Positions 15,896 through 25,166 of a stretch of DNA of 64,000 nucleotides are shown one piece after another; position 1 is the first letter of the stretch, and each line of letters starts with the position of its first letter. The stretch comes from Agrococcus sp. KRD186 (GTDB lineage: Bacteria; Actinomycetota; Actinomycetes; Actinomycetales; Microbacteriaceae). The notes under the pieces were generated by a model, which had not been told where the DNA came from, made no database searches, and worked only from the letters and a program-made list of their open reading frames with translations. Position numbers and translations under genes: made by a program. The stretch is from positions 2,859,856 to 2,923,855 of the forward strand of contig NZ_JABFAP010000001.1 in the NCBI RefSeq assembly GCF_017168255.1, read 5' to 3'.

Positions 15896-17020
15896 GTGAC
15901 GGAGATCGAGATCGGCCGCAGCAAGCGCGCTCGTACGGGCTACGGGTTCGACGACATCAGCATCGTGCCGTCCCGGCGCACGCGCGACAGCGATCTGGTC
16001 TCGCTGCAGTGGCAGATCGACGCGTTCAAGTTCGAGATCCCCGTGCTGGGCGCCCCGACCGACTCGGTGATGAGCCCCGCGACCGCGATCGCGCTCGGGC
16101 GTGCCGGCGGCCTCGGCGTGCTCAACCTCGAGGGCGTCTGGACGCGCTACGACGACCCCGAGCCGCTGCTGGCCGAGATCGCCGGCCTGCCCGCCGACCT
16201 CGCCACCAACCGCATGCGCGAGATCTACGCGGAGCCGATCAAGCCCGAGCTGATCCGTGACCGGCTGGCGCAGATCCGCGACGCCGGCGTCGTCGTCTCC
16301 GGCAGCCTCAGCCCGCAGGCGGTGCAGGAGCACTACGAGACCGTGCTCGCCGCAGGCGTCGACCTGATGGTGATCCGCGGCGCGACCGTGAGCGCCGAGC
16401 ACGTCTCGGCCGAGCAGGGCACGCCCCTCAACCTCAAGCAGTTCATCTACGAGCTCGACGTGCCCGTGGTGGTCGGCGGCGTCGTCACCTACACGGCGGC
16501 GCTGCACCTGATGCGCACGGGCGCGGCAGGCGTGCTCGTCGGCTTCGGCGGCGGTGCCGCATCCACGAGCGAGCGCGTGCTGGGCGTCGCGGCCCCGATG
16601 GCGACCGCGGTCAGCGACGTCGCCGCCGCCCGCCGCGACTACCTCGACGAGTCGGGCGGTCGCTACGTGCACGTCATCGCCGACGGCTCGCTGGGCACCT
16701 CCGGCCAGGTCGTGAAGTCGCTCGCCTGCGGCGCCGACGGCGTCATGCTCGGCACCGCGCTCGCGCGCGCCACCGACGCCCCCGGGCGCGGATGGCACTG
16801 GGGCCCAGAGGCCCACAACCAGAAGCTGCCGCGCGGCAACCGTGTGCAGGTCGACCAGGTCGGTCAGCTCGACGTGGTGCTGAACGGCCCCTCGCCCGTC
16901 GCCGACGGGACGGCGAACATCATGGGCGCTCTGCGCAAGGCCATGTCGACGACCGGCTACAAGGATCTCAAGGAGTTCCAGCGGATCGACGTGGTCGTCG
17001 AGGCGAACCCACCGCGCTAG
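15896..17020 (+). CDS. guaB3: GuaB3-type IMP dehydrogenase-related protein
   Basis: 374 aa TIM barrel lacking the CBS domains. N-terminus ARTGYGFDDISIVPSRRTRD, LGAPTDSVMSPATAIALGRA, phosphate-binding IADGSLGTSGQVVKSLACGA and the C-terminal GALRKAMSTTGYKDLKEFQR match the GuaB3 clade. At the position of the catalytic Cys loop (GSICTT in guaB) this protein has GFGGGAASTSERVLGVAAP, with no cysteine, so canonical IMPDH chemistry is doubtful. GTG 15896 lies 6 nt after TAGGCT (15884-15889), a leaderless start. The function of actinobacterial GuaB3 is, to my knowledge, unsettled. Confidence 0.9.
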   Translation: MTEIEIGRSKRARTGYGFDDISIVPSRRTRDSDLVSLQWQIDAFKFEIPVLGAPTDSVMSPATAIALGRAGGLGVLNLEGVWTRYDDPEPLLAEIAGLPADLATNRMREIYAEPIKPELIRDRLAQIRDAGVVVSGSLSPQAVQEHYETVLAAGVDLMVIRGATVSAEHVSAEQGTPLNLKQFIYELDVPVVVGGVVTYTAALHLMRTGAAGVLVGFGGGAASTSERVLGVAAPMATAVSDVAAARRDYLDESGGRYVHVIADGSLGTSGQVVKSLACGADGVMLGTALARATDAPGRGWHWGPEAHNQKLPRGNRVQVDQVGQLDVVLNGPSPVADGTANIMGALRKAMSTTGYKDLKEFQRIDVVVEANPPR

Positions 17021-17058
17021 AGAAGCCCCGATCGGGGCGACGTACCGAAGGAGGATCC

Positions 17059-18843
17059 ATGGCTGAGACCACCAACAGCGTGAGTCGGTCGAGGAAGCTC
17101 GGCCCCGAGGAGCGCGCTGCCGCTCTTCGCTCGATGCGCGACCGCGAGGTCGACGTGCTCGTGATCGGCGGCGGCATCGTCGGCGCCGGCGCGGCGCTCG
17201 ACGCCGTCACCCGCGGCCTGCGGGTTGGGCTGATCGAGGCGCGCGACTTCGCCTCCGGCACCTCGAGCCGCTCGTCGAAGCTCATCCACGGCGGCATCCG
17301 CTACCTCGAGCAGATGAACTTCGAGCTCGTGCGCGAGGCGCTCGTCGAGCGCGGCCTGCTGCTGCAGCGCCTCGCCCCGCACCTGGTGAAGCCCGTGCAG
17401 TTCCTCTACCCGCTCGAGACGCCCGTGGTCGAGCGCGCGTACATCGGCGCGGGCATGGCGATGTACGACGCGTTCAGCTACACGGGTTTCATGAAGCCCG
17501 GTGTGCCGCTGCACCGCCACCTGTCGAAGAAGCGGCTGCAGAAGGAGATCCCCTCCCTCGACACCGAGAAGGTCATCGGCGGCCTCTCCTACTACGACGC
17601 GCAGATGGACGACGCCCGCTACGTCGCCACCGTCGCGCGCACCGCATCCTTCTACGGCGCCCACGTGGCCAGCCGCGTGCGCGCCGAGGGCTTCCTGAAG
17701 GTCGGCGAGCGGGTCGTCGGCGTGCAGGCGCACGACTACGAGACCGGTGAGCAGTTCGAGATCCGCGCCAAGCAGGTCGTCAACGCCACCGGCGTCTGGA
17801 CGGGCGACACCCAGGCGATGGTCGGCGCTCGCGGCGAGATCAAGGTGCGCGCCTCGAAGGGCGTGCACCTGGTGGTGCCGCGCGACCGCTTCCACTCGAC
17901 CATGGGCATGATCCTCCGCACCGAGAAGAGCGTGCTGTTCGTCATCCCGTGGGGCCGGCACTGGATCGTCGGCACCACCGACACCGACTGGCAGCTCGAC
18001 AAGGCGCACCCCGCCGCGACCGCCGCCGACATCGACTACATCCTCGACAACGTCAACCGGGTGCTCTCCACGAAGCTCACGCGCGCCGACGTCGAGGGCG
18101 TCTACGCGGGGCTGCGCCCGCTGCTGTCCGCCGGCGACGGCGGCTCGACCGCGAAGCTCTCGCGCGAGCACCACGTCGGCCACACCGTGCCGGGCCTGGT
18201 GATCATCGCGGGCGGGAAGTTCACCACCTACCGTGTGATGGGCAAGGACGCGATCGACGAGGTCGCCACCTCGCTCGACGGCAAGGTGCCCGAGTCGTGC
18301 ACGGCCGACATCCCGCTGCTGGGCGCGGAGGGCTACAAGGCGGCCTGGAACAAGCGCTCGAAGATCGCGCGTGCCTTCGGCCTCCACAAGCACCGCATCG
18401 AGCACCTGCTGAACCGCTACGGCACGCTCACCGACGAGCTGCTCGACATGATCCGCAAGGACGAGTCGCTCGCCGAGCCGCTGCCGGGCGCCGACGACTA
18501 CATCGGGGCGGAGGTGCGCTACGCCTGCACCCATGAGGGCGCGCTGCACCTCGACGACGTGCTCGCCCGCCGCACCCGCATCTCGATCGAGGCGTGGGAC
18601 CGCGGCGTCGCCGCAGCCCCGGTCGCCGCACGGATCATGGCGGATGCGCTGGGCTGGGATGACGCGCGCGTCGAGCAGGAGGTCAACACCTACAACAAGC
18701 GGGTGGCAGCCGAGCTGCAGAGCCAGGAGCTGCCGGACGACGAATCGGCCGACCGCGCGCGCCTGGAGGCACCCGACATCGTGCCGCTGAGCGCGCTGCC
18801 GACGGCCGACACCGTGCGCACCCGCCCGGAGCCCGCCGCCTGA
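17059..18843 (+). CDS. glpD: Aerobic glycerol-3-phosphate dehydrogenase
   Basis: 594 aa FAD enzyme oxidising glycerol-3-phosphate to dihydroxyacetone phosphate at the membrane. Dinucleotide-binding motif VLVIGGGIVGAGAALDAVTR (~residue 34), TSSRSSKLIHGGIRYLEQ, the substrate region IVGTTDTDW, TAKLSREHHVG and GGKFTTYRVMGKDA, then the C-terminal DAO_C domain (EVRYACTHEGALHLDDVLAR). The start has AAGGAGGATCC. A CCCCGATCGGGG palindrome (17026-17037) in the gap after guaB3 may be a weak terminator. No glpF/glpK is adjacent. Confidence 0.95.
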   Translation: MAETTNSVSRSRKLGPEERAAALRSMRDREVDVLVIGGGIVGAGAALDAVTRGLRVGLIEARDFASGTSSRSSKLIHGGIRYLEQMNFELVREALVERGLLLQRLAPHLVKPVQFLYPLETPVVERAYIGAGMAMYDAFSYTGFMKPGVPLHRHLSKKRLQKEIPSLDTEKVIGGLSYYDAQMDDARYVATVARTASFYGAHVASRVRAEGFLKVGERVVGVQAHDYETGEQFEIRAKQVVNATGVWTGDTQAMVGARGEIKVRASKGVHLVVPRDRFHSTMGMILRTEKSVLFVIPWGRHWIVGTTDTDWQLDKAHPAATAADIDYILDNVNRVLSTKLTRADVEGVYAGLRPLLSAGDGGSTAKLSREHHVGHTVPGLVIIAGGKFTTYRVMGKDAIDEVATSLDGKVPESCTADIPLLGAEGYKAAWNKRSKIARAFGLHKHRIEHLLNRYGTLTDELLDMIRKDESLAEPLPGADDYIGAEVRYACTHEGALHLDDVLARRTRISIEAWDRGVAAAPVAARIMADALGWDDARVEQEVNTYNKRVAAELQSQELPDDESADRARLEAPDIVPLSALPTADTVRTRPEPAA

Positions 18844-18867
18844 TCCACCGATAGGCTGGGGGTGCCC

Positions 18868-19707
18868 ATGAGCACCCCTCGCCCCACCTTCAAGCAGGTC
18901 GCCAAGCGACCCCGGTGGATCGGCGTGCTCGCGCTCTGCCTCCTGGTCGCGGGCGTGTTCGCGCTGCTCGGCCAGTGGCAGATCGAGCGTGCCGTCGAAC
19001 AGGGCCAGACCGACGAGCGCGACACCGAGACGGCCGTGCCGCTCACGCAGGTCGCCGAGCCGACCGCGACCCTCACCACCGAGGCTGGCGGCCGCATGGT
19101 CGGCTTCTCGGGCACTTGGGTGGCGGAGGACTTCGACACGCTCGTCGGCCGCCAGCAGGACGAGCGCACCGGCGCATGGGTGATCGGCCGCATGCTGATC
19201 GAGCAGCCCGACGGGCAGCCGGCCTCGCTGCCGGTCGCGCTGGCCTGGTTCGCCGACCCAGCCGCCGCCGACGCCCGCGTCGCCGAGCTCACGGCTGCTG
19301 CCGGTGCGACGGATGCCTCCGGCGAGCTGGTCGGGCGACTGATGCCCACCGAGGCACCCACGCAGGGCGACATCCGCGAGGGCACCAGCGAGGCGATGTC
19401 GGTCGCCGCGCTCATCAACCAGTGGAGCGACTACAACGGCCTGGTCTACGGGTCGTATGCGATCCTCGACGAGCCGTCGGCAGCCGCATCCGGGGCCCTC
19501 ACCGAGAGCGCGCAGCCGATCATCTCGATGCGGCCGGTGAGCGACACGCAGCTGAACTGGCTGAATGTGTTCTACGCGGTCGAGTGGGTCGCGTTCATGC
19601 TGTTCGCGTTCTACCTCTGGTACCGGCTGGTGAAGGATGCGCACGAGCGCGAGATCGAGGCGATCGAGGACGAAGAGGCGGCTGCCGCCGCGGCCGCGGG
19701 CACCTGA
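18868..19707 (+). CDS. SURF1 family protein, cytochrome oxidase assembly
   Basis: 279 aa. An N-terminal membrane segment (~residues 14-35, WIGVLALCLLVAGVFALLGQ) followed by WQIERA, the conserved GQWQ-R motif, a periplasmic/extracytoplasmic domain (GRQQDERTGAWVIGRML) and a C-terminal membrane segment (NVFYAVEWVAFMLFAFYLWY) with an acidic tail. This two-TM architecture is that of SURF1, which helps heme insertion into cytochrome c oxidase. TAGGCT at 18852-18857 precedes a GTG at 18862 and the ATG at 18868; I prefer the ATG. Confidence 0.85.
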   Translation: MSTPRPTFKQVAKRPRWIGVLALCLLVAGVFALLGQWQIERAVEQGQTDERDTETAVPLTQVAEPTATLTTEAGGRMVGFSGTWVAEDFDTLVGRQQDERTGAWVIGRMLIEQPDGQPASLPVALAWFADPAAADARVAELTAAAGATDASGELVGRLMPTEAPTQGDIREGTSEAMSVAALINQWSDYNGLVYGSYAILDEPSAAASGALTESAQPIISMRPVSDTQLNWLNVFYAVEWVAFMLFAFYLWYRLVKDAHEREIEAIEDEEAAAAAAAGT

Positions 19708-19729
19708 ACCGCTCGATAGACTGGCACCC

Positions 19730-20268
19730 GTGCCCCGCCCTATCGAACAGCTGCCGCAGATCCGCACCGCCATCAAGTTCTACCGCGTGATGTCGTGGGT
19801 GACGGGAATGTTCCTGCTGCTGCTGGTGGCCGAGATGGTGCTGAAGTACTCGCCCACGCACGTCGAGATCTTCGCGTTCGGCGCCTCCGGCCCGCTCGCG
19901 CTGGAGGCCGTCGTGCCCGGCGCAGGCTGCCAGTGGTACTCGCTGTTCGTGCCCGGCGGCATGGGCTGCGAGATCGTCTCGCTCGGCGAGGGCGGCATCA
20001 ACATCTCGCTGATGATCCTGATCGTGCACGGCTGGATCTACGTCGTCTACCTGCTCGCGAGCTTCCGGCTCTGGAGCCTGCTGCGCTGGCCCTTCCCGCG
20101 CCTGCTGGCGATGGCGGCGGGCGGCGTGGTGCCGTTCCTGTCGTTCTTCGTCGAGCACCGCATGCACCGCGTCGCCCTGGCCGACCTCGCGCGACTGGAG
20201 GCCGAGAAGGCCAGCCGCGACAGCGCATCCGCCGTCTCCTCCTCCGCTCCCACCTCGAAGGAAGCCTG

Positions 20269-20269
<1 letters not shown>
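19730..20269 (+). CDS. DUF3817 family membrane protein
   Basis: 179 aa with about three membrane segments: ~14-36 ([20 protein letters not shown]), ~87-110 ([20 protein letters not shown]) and ~120-140. The segments and the [17 protein letters not shown] motif match DUF3817, a family widespread in actinobacteria and often next to guaA. GTG 19730 is 7 nt after TAGACT (19717-19722), another leaderless start. The stop overlaps the guaA start by one base, so the two are coupled. A ~45-residue extracytoplasmic insert carries two cysteines ([17 protein letters not shown]). Confidence 0.82.
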
Positions 20270-21840
<1,571 letters not shown>

Positions 21841-21887
21841 CGGGGCAGTAGCGCGCCGGTCGCGCAGTCTGCTCCTCAGCTCAGACA

Positions 21888-21932
21888 ATGCAGAGGTCCG
21901 GATGCCCGCAAGGGGCACCCGGACCTCTGCAT
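21888..21932. terminator. 20-bp stem hairpin after guaA
   Basis: Arms ATGCAGAGGTCCGGATGCCC (21888-21907) and GGGCACCCGGACCTCTGCAT (21913-21932) pair with one mismatch around a 5-nt loop. No long U-tract follows. Very stable, and likely to end guaA transcription. Confidence 0.75.
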
Positions 21933-21999
21933 AACTCGACACCCCGCAGACCGCGGGACCGGCGCTCGCGCGGGGCGGGGCTCGCCGCACATGCGGTCG

Positions 22000-22088
22000 G
22001 GCTGAGATGTGCACGCGACGATGGCCGCGTTCCGCGGAACCTCGCTCGCCGTCGCTGCGACGCGTCCGGCGGCGTGCACATCTCAGCC
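22000..22088. repeat. 17-bp inverted repeat around a 55-nt loop
   Basis: GGCTGAGATGTGCACGC (22000-22016) and GCGTGCACATCTCAGCC (22072-22088) are perfect complements. The loop contains the smaller palindrome TTCCGCGGAA (22030-22039) and a CGACG/CGTCG pair, so a branched fold is possible. It lies in the otherwise gene-free stretch between guaA and the MazEF-like genes (21841-22128). It could be a second terminator, a small structured transcript or a mobile palindromic element. Confidence 0.55.
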
Positions 22089-22104
22089 GCACGAGCAGCC
22101 GCGG

Positions 22105-22121
22105 GTATAACGAGTTATACT
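22105..22121 (+). promoter_or_regulatory. Operator palindrome over the -10 of the mazEF-like operon
   Basis: GTATAA-CGAG-TTATAC (22105-22120) is a perfect 6-bp inverted repeat whose right arm contributes TATACT (22116-22121), a -10 box 7 nt before the antitoxin ATG at 22129. A ribbon-helix-helix antitoxin bound here would cover the promoter, the usual autoregulation of type II modules. Confidence 0.7.
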
Positions 22122-22128
22122 TGTGAGC

Positions 22129-22374
22129 ATGAAGACTGCGATCTCGATCCCGGACGGCGACTTCGAGCGGTTCGAACGATTGGCCGCTCGTCACGGCATG
22201 AACCGGTCGGAGTTCTACCGCCTCGCGGGCCGCCGCCTTGCCGATGACCTTGAGGGCGACTCTGAGCTGACCGCGCTGGCGGATTCGGTCATCGCACGTG
22301 TCGGCCAGCCTGGGGCAGGCAGCCTGTTCGTGCGTGAGACGGAGCGCACGATGCTCGAGAGCACGGAGTGGTGA
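22129..22374 (+). CDS. Ribbon-helix-helix antitoxin (MazE-like)
   Basis: 81 aa. The N-terminus MKTAISIPDGDFERFERLA, then RHGMNRSEFYRLAGRRLADD, is a classic RHH DNA-binding fold (residues ~1-45). The acidic/flexible tail (VRETERTMLESTEW) would wrap the toxin. ATG 22129 is favoured over the GTG 6 nt upstream because of the leaderless -10 at 22116. It overlaps the toxin gene by 7 bp at its end. It binds and neutralises MazF and represses the operon (family knowledge). Confidence 0.85.
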   Translation: MKTAISIPDGDFERFERLAARHGMNRSEFYRLAGRRLADDLEGDSELTALADSVIARVGQPGAGSLFVRETERTMLESTEW

Positions 22375-22715
22375 TCGCCCACGGAGATGTCGTGTGGGTG
22401 GACTTCGGCTCGCCTCGCGGCTCAGAGCCTGCCAAGCGACGCCCGGCCGTCGTGATGCAGGAGGACTGGCTGCTCGCGACGCAGATCGCGACGGTGCTCG
22501 TCGTGCCGCTGACATCGAACGTCGCGCTCGAGGCCTTTCCAGGCAACGTGCTCGTGCCGGTCGATGCCTCCGGCCTCGACAAGGATGCTGTCGCACTGGT
22601 GACCCAGGTCGGCCCCGTCAGCCGCGAGTTCGTGGAGCCGTATGCAGTCGGGCGCATCCCTGGGTACATCCAGATGAAGATTGCTGACGGCATCCGTCTC
22701 GCGCTTGGGATCTAG
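22368..22715 (+). CDS. MazF-family endoribonuclease toxin
   Basis: 115 aa. PemK/MazF fold: N-terminal IAHGDVVWVDFGSPRGSEPA, KRRPAVVMQEDWL, beta strands ATVLVVPLTSN, VPVDASGLDKDAVALVTQVG and the C-terminal helix MKIADGIRLALGI. The RP of KRRP and the following Thr/Ser in LTSN correspond to catalytic positions. It starts at GTG 22368 or GTG 22371, overlapping the antitoxin stop. It cleaves mRNA at short motifs when unbound. Confidence 0.88.
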   Translation: MVIAHGDVVWVDFGSPRGSEPAKRRPAVVMQEDWLLATQIATVLVVPLTSNVALEAFPGNVLVPVDASGLDKDAVALVTQVGPVSREFVEPYAVGRIPGYIQMKIADGIRLALGI

Positions 22716-22768
22716 CGGTTCAGGCAGGCACGGGTTGGGCGGAAGTCTCGCGCACGAAGCCGACGAGC

Positions 22769-23176
22769 TCAGACTCGAATGATCTCGATGCCAGCGACGC
22801 CGGCGAGCGGATCGAAGTCGGCATCCTGCGTCGCGAGCGGCAGCCCATGTGCTGCAGCGGTTGCTGCGATCCACAGATCGTTCACGTTGATGCGTCGACC
22901 CGCTTCGCGGAGATGCACCCGCAGCCGTGCCCAGTGCGCTGCGACTTCCGCCGTGACCGGCAGCAGAGTGATGTCGGCCACCATGCCGAGCGTGCCGAGC
23001 CTGCGAGCGCGGGTGTCGACGTCACCTGCCAGAAGCACGCCCGCCTGGAGTTCGGCAATCGTCACCGGGCTGACCGCGCCGTGATCGGGCAGCGCAGCCA
23101 GGTCGATCGGCCTACCTGACTCGATCGCGATGAACACGCTGGTGTCGAGGAGGACGTCTGGCGAAAGCGCCTTCAC
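22769..23176 (-). CDS. vapC: PIN-domain toxin VapC
   Basis: 135 aa ribonuclease of the PIN fold. The acidic residues are in place: D in VLLDTSVFIAIE, E in TIAELQAGVL, D in VNDLWIAATAAAHG and D in TQDADFDPL. Start is GTG 23176 overlapping the vapB stop (GTGA), so the two genes are coupled. Likely targets are tRNA or rRNA (family knowledge). It is convergent with the MazF-like gene, 53 bp apart. Confidence 0.92.
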   Translation of the reverse strand: MKALSPDVLLDTSVFIAIESGRPIDLAALPDHGAVSPVTIAELQAGVLLAGDVDTRARRLGTLGMVADITLLPVTAEVAAHWARLRVHLREAGRRINVNDLWIAATAAAHGLPLATQDADFDPLAGVAGIEIIRV

Positions 23177-23433
23177 TGGATGGGGCCGAGGTCATCGGTC
23201 GTGTCGCCCGCCAGCAGCGCAAGGTCGTCACGAAGCCCGGGATCTGCTTGAAAGTGCTGCAGGCGGCGCGCGAGCTCCTCCCGCGAGATGGGCCTCCGGG
23301 CGTCGTTGTCGATCGGGAAGAGCTGCGCGACGGGTCGGCCGCGCGAGGTGATCGTCACCGACTCACCGCCTTCCACGCGTCTGAGCACTTCGGCGGTGTT
23401 GTTCCGCAGCTCTCGTGCAGCGATCTCGACCAT
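23173..23433 (-). CDS. vapB: Phd/YefM-type antitoxin VapB
   Basis: 86 aa. The N-terminal Phd fold EIAARELRNNTAEVLRRVEG and VTITSRGRPVAQLFPI are typical; the C-terminal part (REELARRLQHFQADPG) would bind VapC. Reading on the minus strand, TACATT (23445-23440) lies 6 nt before the ATG, so this transcript too may be leaderless. Operon vapB-vapC. Confidence 0.9.
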   Translation of the reverse strand: MVEIAARELRNNTAEVLRRVEGGESVTITSRGRPVAQLFPIDNDARRPISREELARRLQHFQADPGLRDDLALLAGDTTDDLGPIQ

Positions 23434-23509
23434 GCGACGAATGTAGCACTCTGTAGTCCTTCGGCGACAGAGGCGATGCGGTCGCGGTGCGGTGGGGGAT
23501 CATGAGTGC

Positions 23510-24283
23510 ATGATGCAGCAGCTGGAACAGGCTCGGGGCGCGCGAGCGCTGGCCCTGTGGACAGTCGCTGCGGGGTTCATCGGCGCCGTGCTCACGGGGC
23601 TGTCGGCCGCGAGCTGGCTGCAGGGATTCCTGCGGTTCGGATGCTCGTGGAGCGTGGGCGGCACCGAGTCGCCCAGCCCAGCCGACGGCGGCTGGGTGTG
23701 CGGAGACGGCATCGTGCTGTTCCTTCCCGGCGCCGCGATCCTCGTGCTGGGAGGGCTCGCGGTGCTGACGGCCGCGCTGCTCTTCCTCGCGGTGTGGAGG
23801 CGGGTGCGCGAGCGAGCTGCGGCGCTCGCGTCCGCCGCGCTGCTGGCCGTCGTGCCCACCGTGGTGACGTGCCTCGTGATGCTGCGTGACGCATCCGTGC
23901 ACGACGGCAACGCGCAAGAGGCGATCGCAGCGGGGGCGGGGTCACGGCTGGCGCAGTGGAACGAGTTCGCGCTGCCTGCCCTGATCGCCACGGTCGCCGC
24001 GGCGTGTCTCGCGGCGGTCGGCCTCTGGCTGCGGGCAAGGGGCCGCAGCCGCCGGGTCGCGGGTGCGCTCGTGATCGGCGCGCTCGCGCTGCTGCTGGTC
24101 TCGGCGGCGCTGTCGATCCTCGGCACGCTCTCGCTCGGCCTGGTCGCGGCGGGGATCATCGCGGGGGCGTGGTCGCTGTCGGCGACGGTCGGGCATGAGC
24201 CGGGCGGGCTCCCAGGGGCGACGCCGCAAGAGAGTTCTGCGCCGATGTCGATCGAGGGCGTTCCCGATCGACGTCCTGAGTGA
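23510..24283 (+). CDS. Hypothetical membrane protein, ~6 TM
   Basis: 257 aa. Hydrophobic segments at ~18-38 (TVAAGFIGAVLTGLSAASW), ~70-95 (VLFLPGAAILVLGGLAVLTA), ~107-127, ~157-178, ~190-210 and ~212-230 with short loops, and a Pro/Ser-rich C-terminal tail. Two cysteines sit in the first outside loop (FGCSWS, WVCGDG). No family recognised. The ATG at 23510 follows GGGGGA at a 9-nt spacing; ATG 23513 is equally possible. The next gene (ECF locus) starts 40 bp downstream with its own ribosome binding site. Confidence 0.6.
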   Translation: MMQQLEQARGARALALWTVAAGFIGAVLTGLSAASWLQGFLRFGCSWSVGGTESPSPADGGWVCGDGIVLFLPGAAILVLGGLAVLTAALLFLAVWRRVRERAAALASAALLAVVPTVVTCLVMLRDASVHDGNAQEAIAAGAGSRLAQWNEFALPALIATVAAACLAAVGLWLRARGRSRRVAGALVIGALALLLVSAALSILGTLSLGLVAAGIIAGAWSLSATVGHEPGGLPGATPQESSAPMSIEGVPDRRPE

Positions 24284-24322
24284 GAGGGTCGAGCAGCGGC
24301 CCAGCACACAAGGAGTACGACC

Positions 24323-24778
24323 ATGCAGTACATGCTCATCATGCGCTCGGACGACGCAGCCGTCGCCGAGTACAAGGAGATCCCCTTCGAGCAGATCATC
24401 GAGGCGATGGGGAAGTACAACGAGTCGTTGATGGAGGCCGGCGTGCTGCTGGCAGGCGAGGGCCTGAGCGACGCGAGCGAGGGCTTCGTGGTCGACTTCA
24501 CGGCAGACCCGCCGCTCGTCACCGACGGCCCCTACGGCGAGACGAAGGAGCTCTTCAACGGCTTCTGGATCCTCGACGTCGCCAGCAAGGAGGAGGCCGC
24601 CGAGTGGGCGAAGCGCTGCCCGCTGGGCCCGGGCGCCAAGCTCGAGGTGCGCCGCGTGACCGGACCGGAGGACTTCCCGGCCGACAACGAATGGGTGCAG
24701 AAGGAAGAGGGCTGGCGCGAGGAGCAGGCCGCCAAGCAGGCCGACCGCCAGGCGCAGGCCGCCGGCGACGCGCGCTGA
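24323..24778 (+). CDS. YCII-related (DGPF-domain) protein
   Basis: 151 aa. YMLIMRSDDAAVAEYK at the N-terminus and the defining VTDGPYGETKELFNGFWILD motif place it in the DGPF/YCII group (dimeric alpha-beta barrels). A charged C-terminal tail (EEGWREEQAAKQADRQAQ) extends the usual ~115 aa. AAGGAGTACGACC precedes the ATG. It is the first of two paralogs upstream of the ECF sigma gene, a context typical of ECF42. Function is unknown; a sensor or partner of the sigma factor is the usual proposal. Confidence 0.88.
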   Translation: MQYMLIMRSDDAAVAEYKEIPFEQIIEAMGKYNESLMEAGVLLAGEGLSDASEGFVVDFTADPPLVTDGPYGETKELFNGFWILDVASKEEAAEWAKRCPLGPGAKLEVRRVTGPEDFPADNEWVQKEEGWREEQAAKQADRQAQAAGDAR

Positions 24779-24803
24779 GCCGCGGACGACGGGAGCGCTG
24801 ATC

Positions 24804-25166
24804 ATGCAGTTCATGCTCATCATGCGAGACGAGGACGCCGCGGCCGTCGAGCGCCGCGACGCCCCGTTCGAGCAGATGCTCGAGGCGATGGGCCGCTACA
24901 ACGCGGCGATGGAGGAAGCCGGCGTGCTCGTCGATGCGCAGGGCCTCGCGAGCCCGCGCGAGAGCGTCGTCGTCGACTTCTCTGCCGAGCCGCCGCTCGT
25001 CACCGACGGCCCCTACGGCGAGACGAAGGAGCTGTTCAACGGCTTCTGGCTCATCGACGTCGACTCGATCGACGCAGCCGCCGGGTGGGCCGCGCGCGCG
25101 CCGCTCGGGCCGGGCACGAAGCTCGAGATCCGTCGGGTGCACGGCGAGGCGGACCTGCGCCGGTGA
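24804..25166 (+). CDS. YCII-related (DGPF-domain) protein, second copy
   Basis: 120 aa, close paralog of the upstream gene (shared FMLIMR, EQMLEAMGRYN, VTDGPYGETKELFNGFWLID, LGPGTKLEIRRV). It lacks the charged tail. GGGAGCGCTGATC before the ATG. Its stop overlaps the sigma-factor GTG (GTGA), so this copy is translationally coupled to the regulator. Confidence 0.9.
   Translation: MQFMLIMRDEDAAAVERRDAPFEQMLEAMGRYNAAMEEAGVLVDAQGLASPRESVVVDFSAEPPLVTDGPYGETKELFNGFWLIDVDSIDAAAGWAARAPLGPGTKLEIRRVHGEADLRR

Noticed and set aside
22000-22088. The 17-bp inverted repeat as ends of an insertion sequence
   Set aside because: Only 55 bp lie between the arms, with no ORF and no visible target duplication.
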